Source: Lautropia sp.
GTDB taxonomy: Bacteria; Pseudomonadota; Gammaproteobacteria; Burkholderiales; Burkholderiaceae_E
Reading direction: 5' to 3'
Assembly: GCA_030532895.1 (NCBI GenBank)
Contig: JAUNKF010000028.1
Location: 1-47,102 of the forward strand
DNA: 47,102 nucleotides
Positions within the stretch are counted from its first letter, which is position 1. Every line of letters starts with the position of its first letter. Position numbers and translations under genes: made by a program. Positions 15,407 to 22,180 of this stretch are shown in pieces. The notes below the pieces were generated by a model. It made no database searches, had not been told where the DNA came from, and saw nothing but the letters and a program-made list of their open reading frames with translations.

Positions 15407-17614
15407 ATGTCGACACCTCCCAAGCCGCTCCATGCCCCTGGCGTGACCTCTGTCCTGCAAACGTCCTTGCATGCTGCGGGCTGCCTGAGCCAGGCTCCCC
15501 GTGCCCTGCTGGCCAGCTGCCTCTTCACGGTGCTGGCCATGCCCCAACTGGCGCTGGCCCAAGCCAGCGACAACGCCGCCGAACTGTCGGCCATCAAGGT
15601 GACGGCCGATTTCGACCCGGATGATGTGCGCCCCGAAGGCGTCACCACCGCCACCAAAACCTACCTGCCCCCGCGCGACATTCCGCAAGCCATCGACACG
15701 GTGGAAGTGAGCAAGTCGAAGAGCTACGGCATCAATGACCTCAGCATCATGCTCGATGGCGTGCCGGGCGTCACCACCGCCTACGACATGCGGGGCGAAG
15801 GGCTGACCATTCGCGGCTTCGAGGCCGATGCCAACGACATCTATCGGGATGGCGTGCGCGAAAGCGGCCAGGTTCGCCGCAGCACGGCCAACATCGAGCG
15901 GATCGAGGTGCTGAAAGGCCCGGCCTCGGTGCTGTATGGGCGCGGCTCGGGCGGCGGCGTGATCAACATGATCAGCAAGCAGGCCCGCTTCGATGCGGGC
16001 AGCAGCGTCTCGCTGCGTGGCGGCTCGTGGCAGAACGTGGGTGGCACGCTGGACGTGAACAAGGTGCTGAACCGCCACGTGGCCGTGCGGCTGACAGCCG
16101 ACCGCGAGCAGGCACACAGCTTCCGCAGCGGCATCCGCAACCGCAACGAGATGTTCTCGCCCAGCATTCTGGTCGATACCCGTACCGGCCTGCGCTGGGT
16201 GGGGCAATACACCTGGGACACGGTCTGGCGCGTGCCGGATCGCGGCCCTAACCGCTCGGAGCTGCCTGACGGTGTGTCGATCCGCACCGGCTTTGCCATG
16301 CCGGGGGATTTCGTCGAAGACCGGCTGCGCGTGCTGCGCTCCGACCTGAGCTATGACATCGACAAGGACTGGAAGGTTCGCTGGGTGGCCACGAAGCGCA
16401 AGGCCGATCAGGATTTCGATCATGTGTTCCTGGGCACCTGGTGCTCGGCCGAGGGACAGACCAACCAGGGCCGCCCCTGCACCTGGAACAACCGCATCCA
16501 GCAACGCTATGCCTGGCAGCACACGCACAACCAGACCACCACGCAAACGGTCGATCTGACGGGCAACTTCAGCCACCACGGCATCCAGCATGATCTGCTG
16601 TTCGGCTTCGAGCACAGCACCGAGGCACGTGAACCGGAAGTGTTCGCGCGTGGCGGCACGGCCGGTGCCTACCCCTACCCGATCGACCCCTACAACCCGT
16701 CGTGGCCCAATGGCCGTCCAGCGCGGGAAGCGGCCAACATCCGCAACGATCATGAGGGCAAGGCCAACGCCTTCTATGCACAGGATCTGATCAGCTTCAC
16801 CGAACAGTGGAAGGCGTTGATCGGTCTGCGGCAGGACAACTACACCTTCAAGAGCACCAATCTGGTCAACGGCCTCTCGCGCACCTACAAGGACAACGCC
16901 ACCAGCTATCGTGTCGGCGCAATCTATCAGCCTTCGGAAACGCAGAGCCTCTATGCCTCGTGGAGCCGCAGCTTTGCACCCTATGGTGGCCGTGGCAACC
17001 TGAGCGTGGACACCGCGGCGGGCGCGAGCATCGACGACGAACCGCAATACAACCGCCAGCTGGAAGTGGGCCTGAAGAGCGACTGGTTCGACAACCGCTT
17101 CTCGACGCAACTGGCGGTGTATCAGCTGGAGCACTACAACATCCGCTACAACCCGGATGAAAACCAGCCCCATCTGTGGGCACTGCGCGGCAAGGAACGC
17201 TCACGCGGCATCGAGTTCAGCATCACGGGTCAGCTGGTCGAAGACTGGTATGTACGCGGCGGCGTGGGCTTGATGAAGCCCGAAATCGTCCAAGATTACT
17301 TTCAGCCTGAAAACGAGGGCAAGATCCTGCGCAACACCGCCGAACGCAACGGCAACCTCTTCGTGCGCTACGCACCGGCTGGCCAGTGGTATGCCGAATT
17401 GGGCGTGACGCACAGCGGCAGCCGCTGGGCAGACGCCGCCAACACCGACAAGCTCCCCGGCTACACTCGCTGGGATGCCCTGGTCGGCTGGCGTCAGGAT
17501 GCCTGGACGGTGACGCTCGCACTCACGAACCTGACGGATCGCAAATACTGGCGGGCGAGCAACATGCCGGGCACACCACGCAGTGCGCTGCTCACGGCGA
17601 ATTATCAGTTCTGA
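15407..17614 (+). CDS. TonB-dependent siderophore receptor
   Basis: This is an outer-membrane beta-barrel that imports ferric siderophores using TonB energy. From the ATG at 15407 it has 735 residues, with a signal segment ending LALAQA. The plug domain includes LSIMLDGVPGVTTAYDMRGE, IRGFEAD, RIEVLKGPASVLYGRGS and GGVINMISK. A 22-stranded barrel ends in SALLTANYQF with terminal Phe. The carboxy-terminal signature LTNLTDRKYWRAS is typical of the FhuE/FoxA-like TonB-siderophore group. ATGs at 15248 and 15371 are also possible starts; none has a strong ribosome site. A Fur-like site sits about 95 bp upstream. The siderophore class cannot be told. Confidence 0.93.
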   Translation: MSTPPKPLHAPGVTSVLQTSLHAAGCLSQAPRALLASCLFTVLAMPQLALAQASDNAAELSAIKVTADFDPDDVRPEGVTTATKTYLPPRDIPQAIDTVEVSKSKSYGINDLSIMLDGVPGVTTAYDMRGEGLTIRGFEADANDIYRDGVRESGQVRRSTANIERIEVLKGPASVLYGRGSGGGVINMISKQARFDAGSSVSLRGGSWQNVGGTLDVNKVLNRHVAVRLTADREQAHSFRSGIRNRNEMFSPSILVDTRTGLRWVGQYTWDTVWRVPDRGPNRSELPDGVSIRTGFAMPGDFVEDRLRVLRSDLSYDIDKDWKVRWVATKRKADQDFDHVFLGTWCSAEGQTNQGRPCTWNNRIQQRYAWQHTHNQTTTQTVDLTGNFSHHGIQHDLLFGFEHSTEAREPEVFARGGTAGAYPYPIDPYNPSWPNGRPAREAANIRNDHEGKANAFYAQDLISFTEQWKALIGLRQDNYTFKSTNLVNGLSRTYKDNATSYRVGAIYQPSETQSLYASWSRSFAPYGGRGNLSVDTAAGASIDDEPQYNRQLEVGLKSDWFDNRFSTQLAVYQLEHYNIRYNPDENQPHLWALRGKERSRGIEFSITGQLVEDWYVRGGVGLMKPEIVQDYFQPENEGKILRNTAERNGNLFVRYAPAGQWYAELGVTHSGSRWADAANTDKLPGYTRWDALVGWRQDAWTVTLALTNLTDRKYWRASNMPGTPRSALLTANYQF

Positions 17615-17625
17615 TGCCGGTTCTG

Positions 17626-17703
17626 ACTCAGTTCAGACATCCGCCTGAACCGTGCTGATGTGTTACTCAGTTCTGACATCCATCTGAACCATGCTGATGC
17701 GTT
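17626..17703. repeat. Two tandem copies of a 39-bp unit
   Basis: The units at 17626-17664 and 17665-17703 both run ACTCAGTTC-GACATCC-CTGAACC-TGCTGATG-GTT and differ at four positions. They begin just after the receptor stop and before its terminator. Function unknown. Confidence 0.85.
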
Positions 17704-17729
17704 GAACCACATCACACTCCAGGCGTTTG

Positions 17730-17767
17730 GCGGCTCCGTCTTTTTGAAGGCAGAGCCGCTTTGTTTT
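17730..17767 (+). terminator. Rho-independent terminator after the TonB receptor
   Basis: GCGGCTC (17730-17736) pairs with GAGCCGC (17753-17759), and TTTGTTTT follows. The loop is 16 bases. It is correctly placed to end the receptor transcript. Confidence 0.75.
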
Positions 17768-17981
17768 ATCTCGTCGTGTCTGCACGATTGTTTTTCTTGA
17801 TCGACCAGAGCGCCCTGTCTGTATTCCGCTACTTGCCCGAATCGACAAGCCTACCCGAATAGATGCTCAATCGGGACACGACTTTTCAGGGGTGGAAGCA
17901 GCCTTGGCTGTTTGAAGGCAGCACCTTTTTCTAAAATACAAAAAGCAGCATTAAGAGCCAAAATATAACAAAACGTAAATT

Positions 17982-18002
17982 TTTACTTTACCGTAAAGTA
18001 AA
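17982..18002. promoter_or_regulatory. 21-bp palindromic operator-like site upstream of the secreted protein
   Basis: TTTACTTTAC and GTAAAGTAAA flank a single central C, a perfect 10-1-10 inverted repeat. A further CTTTAC half-site follows directly, and a GTAAA lies just upstream. It stands in the most AT-rich part of the window, about 110 bp before the start of the secreted-protein gene. No regulator gene is adjacent. This looks like the binding site of a dimeric repressor or activator encoded elsewhere. Confidence 0.7.
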
Positions 18003-18111
18003 CTTTACACCTGATCTTGCGGCGCCTATTCTGGTCTTGAAACGGGCTTGGAAGAAAAAGCGCTAGCTTGATTTGATAGCCGAGCCTGCTTCCATTTCAA
18101 GGAGACTCATC

Positions 18112-18642
18112 ATGAAGAATTTTAAGAAACTTGGTGTGGGCGCAGCTGCTCTGGTTGCCGCCTTGGGATTGGCAAGCGTCGCTCCTACAGAGGCACAGGC
18201 GCAGAGTTGTAGTGGGAACTTGATCAAGTCATTCCCAATCAACAGCCCCAAAAACGGTGAGCAAATTGGCGCGCTTGATGTCTATTACTCGAAAAGAAAT
18301 GGCGGCACCAATACGGCTTGCATGCGCCATCACAACAAGACGTGGGGCGAAGGTTTGGAAACTCGGGTTGCTATCCAGAGATGCGATGGCTACTACGACT
18401 GCGATACTGCAGGCCCATGGAAAAATGATGGGGGGCATTACAAATATTACGCCGGCCCTGTATTTGTCAGCGGTACTCGCAAAAATTGCGTGGCCGTTCG
18501 TGGTGTCTTTGAAGATCGATACTCTGATGAGCGTGTCTACATTCACGCCTGGAACCTTGGTTGCGGCGCCACCCCACAGGTCACTTACCCCTCCCCGCGA
18601 AGCGACACACGTTGCCGCCCCCATATGCGTTGCCCACAGTGA
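18112..18642 (+). CDS. Secreted protein of unknown function, SapA-like
   Basis: This is a 176-residue protein with a textbook ribosome site (AAGGAG at 18099-18104) and a signal peptide (KNFKKLGVGAAALVAALG, cleavage after AQA near residue 31). The mature part has about seven cysteines and the strings IGALDVYYSKRNG, TACMRHHNKTWG and YYAGPVFVSG. From memory this layout resembles the spore-associated protein A type of small secreted protein known mainly from Actinobacteria; no function is established. Base composition is clearly more AT-rich than its neighbours, and it sits alone between an operator-like palindrome and two hairpins, which suggests horizontal acquisition. The last 20 residues are Pro/Arg/Cys-rich. 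Confidence 0.82.
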   Translation: MKNFKKLGVGAAALVAALGLASVAPTEAQAQSCSGNLIKSFPINSPKNGEQIGALDVYYSKRNGGTNTACMRHHNKTWGEGLETRVAIQRCDGYYDCDTAGPWKNDGGHYKYYAGPVFVSGTRKNCVAVRGVFEDRYSDERVYIHAWNLGCGATPQVTYPSPRSDTRCRPHMRCPQ

Positions 18643-18649
18643 GCGCTTC

Positions 18650-18734
18650 TGTAGACCTTTGAAAGGTAAAAATATAAGGGTCTACAAATGCTGAAACCAG
18701 AGCTATCCTTCGATTATCTATCGCAGGATAGCTC
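18650..18734. repeat. Two consecutive hairpins after the secreted-protein gene
   Basis: First, TGTAGACC (18650-18657) pairs with GGTCTACA (18679-18686). Second, GAGCTATCCT (18700-18709) pairs perfectly with AGGATAGCTC (18725-18734). Neither is followed by a T run, so they are not standard terminators. They mark the right edge of the AT-richer segment. Confidence 0.65.
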
Positions 18735-18820
18735 AGACGGAACACCCACTACAATCCACTCTCCGTGGCGGAAAAGACAAAAAAGCTCATTGATAGGCTT
18801 CATTGGCGGCCGTGGCCATT

Positions 18821-19945
18821 TCACTCTTTATTTTTCTGCCGCGCCTCCCACAACACCGGCCCCAGACGCTTCAGATCATCTTGCAGCGCCTGCTGCTTCT
18901 CGGGTGTGGCCGCCCCTGGGCTGTGCTTGCACAAGACGGCTGCCACGCCGGCGGGATCATGGCCGTGGATGGCAATGCTCTCGACCATGCTGCGCCGCTC
19001 GATGTCCGGCCAATTGAGCGCCTCGGGCGCCTGCCCGGCCTCGATGGCCTGGTTGGCCAATTGCCAGAAAATGTGGGCTGGCCCCTGGTGGCTGGCCAAA
19101 CTCGGAAAGCGCTGCAAGCGTCGTGCGATTTCTGCCGCCTCAAACTCACTGCCGGCAGGCGGTGAAACCCCCACCAAGGCCGAGACTACCTGCTCATAGT
19201 TGGTGAGGAAAAAATCGACATAAGCGCCGTACTCCCCGGTTTCGTAGTAATGCAGAATGGCCCGTTGATAAGTGTCGATCAGCGTATCCTTGAAAAACAG
19301 CGGCAGGCAATCACCCTGCACTAGAGCGGCCGTCTGCATCAGTCGAGCCGTTCGCTTATTGCCATCCCGAAAATACTGCAAATAAGCCAGGTTGCAATGC
19401 AGATAGATGGCCCGCTCAAAAGGGTCGGTGTATCGTGACGCCGTATCAAGGATGAAACGGACTTCGGTGCGAAGCCGCGCCGGGTCTGCCGGCGGGCTGT
19501 AGCTCGATGCACCTATCTGCACGTCTGAGGTACGAACCAACCCCTGCTCATGCACCGGCAACAGATCACGCATCAGCCGTTTGTGCAGATCAGACAGATA
19601 ATCCAGATCCAGTACGGTGGACGACTCTGTCTCCATGGCACGGGCAAAACCTTCCCGCAGGTTCAACAGCATCACGGCATCGGAGTAGCGCTTGCCCCCC
19701 GCCGTGACGCCAAGGCGCAGCAGGTTGTCGGTGTCGATCCGGTCATAGGTATTGCCTTCGATCTTGGCCGAGGTGTAGACGAAATCGACCGCCATCTCCT
19801 CGTAATGACGCACATCCTGGCGGAAACGTTGCAGCGGATACTGGCGCGACAGTTGATGCAGTCTGGCCTGAGCAGGCTCCGTCAGGATGGGGCGATCGCA
19901 GACAAAAGCGGGGTTGTATTGCATAGCGTGGCGTGGCGTGCTCAT
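18821..19945 (-). CDS. Fic-fold protein lacking the catalytic histidine
   Basis: Fic proteins usually transfer AMP to target proteins. This 374-residue member has the inhibitory helix SAKIEG ((S/T)xxxE(G/N)) near residue 58, placed before the core as in class II Fic proteins. The core motif is LQYFRDGNKRTARL: the canonical HPFxxGNGR histidine is Gln and the proline Tyr, while the FRDGN phosphate-binding part and the arginine are kept. Without the histidine, ordinary AMP transfer is not expected; phosphorylcholine, phosphate or no transfer are alternatives. The carboxy-terminal third (from about 250) is unrecognised. It stands alone, with a poor ribosome site and an alternative ATG at 19924. 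Confidence 0.85.
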   Translation of the reverse strand: MSTPRHAMQYNPAFVCDRPILTEPAQARLHQLSRQYPLQRFRQDVRHYEEMAVDFVYTSAKIEGNTYDRIDTDNLLRLGVTAGGKRYSDAVMLLNLREGFARAMETESSTVLDLDYLSDLHKRLMRDLLPVHEQGLVRTSDVQIGASSYSPPADPARLRTEVRFILDTASRYTDPFERAIYLHCNLAYLQYFRDGNKRTARLMQTAALVQGDCLPLFFKDTLIDTYQRAILHYYETGEYGAYVDFFLTNYEQVVSALVGVSPPAGSEFEAAEIARRLQRFPSLASHQGPAHIFWQLANQAIEAGQAPEALNWPDIERRSMVESIAIHGHDPAGVAAVLCKHSPGAATPEKQQALQDDLKRLGPVLWEARQKNKE

Positions 19946-20216
19946 GGAAAGGGCCGATCATGCTCTGGATTCTATCGGCTACGCGATGCAGCCCCGCCTG
20001 TCGTGCGCCCCATGAGGTGCGATGCGCATCGTCCGAGCCTTGCCCGCCTGATGAACGGACGCAAGCGTAGCCATCAGTGACGGCCCCCCCTCTCGATGGA
20101 AGCCGGCTCATTTGCGACAATGACAAGCTCAACAGCACCCATCCTGCACGCCTTGGCGGGGTCTCAGGGGAAGCATCCGTGCATGGTGCGACCCAACCGG
20201 TGCCCTGTCGATAGCC

Positions 20217-20963
20217 ATGAAAAAGCTGCCCACCCTCCTGCTCCTCTCTTGCCTGATGCCCTTCGCTGTTTCCGCGAAAACCATCCCGTGCAAGGTGGTG
20301 GGCGTGGCAGATGGGGACACCCTCACCTGCCTGACGGCCGACAAGCAGTCGCTGAAGGTTCGGCTCAATCAGATCGACGCCCCGGAACGGGGGCAGGCTT
20401 TTGGGCAGGCTGCCAGACGGAAACTGGCCGAGCTGGTGCATGGCAAAAGCGTTCGGCTTGAAACCGATGGTACCGACCAATACGGCCGCCTGATCGCGCA
20501 GGTGTTTGTGGATAAGCGCAACATCAATCAGGCCATGGTGCAAAGCGGCCATGCCTGGGCCTATCGCAAATACCTGAAAGACCCCGCTTATCTGAAACTG
20601 GAGGCTGATGCCCGGGCGGCCAGCCGGGGGTTATGGTCTCAGCCGAACGCCGTCTATCCCAGCGAATACCGCCGCGGCAAAGCCCCCGGCGAGGTTTCCC
20701 GTCAGGTGCTTGCCCCCACCAAGATCAAGGCAGGCAAGCATCAGAACCACCAGGGCCACGCTCATGCTGGCGGCGGCAGCAAGCACCAGGCCGCGCAAGG
20801 CCACGCCCAACCGGTGGCACTTGAAAGCTTCCGCTGCGAAGGCAAGCGTTTCTGCCGCGAGATGAACAGCTGCGCCGAAGCCCGCTTCTATCTGACGCAA
20901 TGTGGCGTCAGCCGGCTGGATGGGGATCGGGACGGCAAGCCGTGTGAGCGTCTGTGTTTTTGA
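20217..20963 (+). CDS. Secreted thermonuclease (SNase) with Excalibur domain
   Basis: This is a Ca-dependent staphylococcal-nuclease-type enzyme exported to the periplasm or medium. Its 248 residues begin with a signal peptide (LPTLLLLSCLMPFAVSA). The nuclease domain has GDTLTC, VRLNQIDAPERGQ (Arg and Glu of the active site), DQYGRLIAQV (second Arg) and GHAWAYRKY. A His/Gly/Gln-rich linker (about 170-195) leads to an Excalibur domain with four cysteines and the calcium-type loop DGDRDGKPCE. DNA or RNA degradation outside the cytoplasm is the likely role, for nutrition or competition. It is on the strand opposite to the Fic gene, 270 bp away. Confidence 0.93.
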   Translation: MKKLPTLLLLSCLMPFAVSAKTIPCKVVGVADGDTLTCLTADKQSLKVRLNQIDAPERGQAFGQAARRKLAELVHGKSVRLETDGTDQYGRLIAQVFVDKRNINQAMVQSGHAWAYRKYLKDPAYLKLEADARAASRGLWSQPNAVYPSEYRRGKAPGEVSRQVLAPTKIKAGKHQNHQGHAHAGGGSKHQAAQGHAQPVALESFRCEGKRFCREMNSCAEARFYLTQCGVSRLDGDRDGKPCERLCF

Positions 20964-21011
20964 CGGCCTTTTTGCGTCCAGACGCCGGCCATGTGTTTGC
21001 CCAAAGTCGTC

Positions 21012-21047
21012 ATGTCCCCTTTGAGCAAACTGGAGATGTCCCCTTGA
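21012..21047. mobile_element. Possible insertion-sequence end remnant
   Basis: ATGTCCCCTTTGA (21012-21024) is repeated with one base missing at 21036-21047, separated by a GCAAACTGGAG-type spacer. Such repeated TGTCCCC modules are familiar from the ends of IS21-like elements. No transposase gene is present, so at most a relic remains. Confidence 0.4.
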
Positions 21048-21087
21048 TGCGGTAGGCTGGCAGGCCAGAGCAAGGGGGAGGCATCAA

Positions 21088-21150
21088 GTGGAAGCTGTGG
21101 AAGCTGGGGAAGCTGGGGCCGCGGGGGCCGCGGGGGAAGCTGTGGAAGCA
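21088..21150. repeat. Seven-copy 9-bp tandem repeat
   Basis: About seven units of GTGGAAGCT and its variants GGGGAAGCT and GGGGCCGCG run without interruption. The array is non-coding, lying between the possible IS relic and the Fur-like site. Confidence 0.85.
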
Positions 21151-21215
21151 AAGGCATTCAAACTGAAACCCCTGCCAAGATCAAGGTCAGCCGCACCATG
21201 GCATTTAAATTAAAC

Positions 21216-21234
21216 GATAATGAGAATACATATT
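21216..21234. promoter_or_regulatory. Fur box upstream of the methyltransferase gene
   Basis: GATAATGAGAATACATATT matches the 19-bp Fur consensus at 14 of 19 positions, with the first eight exact. It lies about 90 bp before the methyltransferase ATG in an AT-rich patch. The -35 and -10 are not clear. Confidence 0.75.
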
Positions 21235-21324
21235 AAATCATGATGAAGATGTGACGAAGATGCCAGGGGGACGAATCCGCGCATGACCTGCGCCCGTCCC
21301 ACCAACACATGAGAGGGGGGCTTC

Positions 21325-22176
21325 ATGAACACCGACACCCAAACAACCCCTGCCACCACCCCGGTGAACCTGACAGGCGTGCCGGAGACCACGCTGTGGA
21401 CGTTGCACAACCGGGCCAGCGAAGCCGAACGGCCCGATGGCTGCATCCGTGACCCCCAATGCCTGGCCATTTATCACGCCCTGTCTTACGACTACGAGCG
21501 CAGTTTCGGCAAGGCCGAGCCGTCACACGGGGTGCGCTCGCAGCTCTTCGACGAAAAAATCCGTGCCTTTCTGGATGAGCACCCCAATGGCGTCATCATC
21601 AACCTGGGCGAAGGGTTGGAAACCCAACGCTTCCGCCTGGATGAACCGGCCTACCAAAAAGCGTCATGGGTATCGGTGGATCTGCCCGAAGCCATCGCGA
21701 TGCGTGAGCGTTTCATCCAGCCGGACGCACGCCACCGGCATGTGCCGGTGAGCGCGCTCGATACGACATGGTTCGATGCCATACCACCTGGACGGCCGGT
21801 TTTCATCACGGCGCAGGGTCTGTTCATGTATTTTGAGGAAGCCGAGGTGAAGGCACTGGTTCAGGCGATGGCCGAGCGCTTTCCGGGTGCGATCCTGATG
21901 TTCGATTATTTGAGCGTGAAGCTTTCCCGGCGCACGCTCAGCCCGCAGGGCTGGATGAAGACGAAACATTATCGAACGCCACCCATGCCCTGGGGACTTG
22001 ACCGGGATGAGCTGCAACCCACCTTTTCAGCCTGGTTGGGGCAGCCGGTGGCCGTTCATAACGTGACCTTCCTGTTTCCACGGGGTTTCTTGCGCTGGTT
22101 CGTGCCCTTTGCCGAGCGCCGGCTCCCCTGGCTGATGAACAAGATACCCGGCGTCTGCTGGCTGACACTGCCATAA
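21325..22176 (+). CDS. SAM-dependent methyltransferase, leucine carboxyl methyltransferase (LCM/TcmP) family
   Basis: This is a cytosolic class I methyltransferase of 283 residues. The SAM site is INLGEGLETQRFRLD with the following acidic strand VSVDLPEAIAMRERF. FITAQGLFMYFEEAEV and GAILMFDYLSVKL are family-typical. LCM/TcmP members O-methylate carboxylates of small molecules or proteins. The ATG at 21325 follows a strong GAGAGGGGGG site. A Fur box lies upstream, and its stop is only 4 bp from the convergent stop of a siderophore receptor gene, so a role in siderophore or iron-linked metabolite modification is inferred. There are no other biosynthesis genes nearby. Confidence 0.85.
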   Translation: MNTDTQTTPATTPVNLTGVPETTLWTLHNRASEAERPDGCIRDPQCLAIYHALSYDYERSFGKAEPSHGVRSQLFDEKIRAFLDEHPNGVIINLGEGLETQRFRLDEPAYQKASWVSVDLPEAIAMRERFIQPDARHRHVPVSALDTTWFDAIPPGRPVFITAQGLFMYFEEAEVKALVQAMAERFPGAILMFDYLSVKLSRRTLSPQGWMKTKHYRTPPMPWGLDRDELQPTFSAWLGQPVAVHNVTFLFPRGFLRWFVPFAERRLPWLMNKIPGVCWLTLP

Positions 22177-22180
22177 CTCA

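Noticed and set aside
15368-17173. 601-codon frame antisense to the first TonB receptor
   Set aside because: The composition (Val/Arg/Gly/His-rich, no motifs) is typical of GC shadows; the receptor on the other strand is unambiguous.
17626-17703. CRISPR-like array
   Set aside because: There are only two units, abutting with no spacer.
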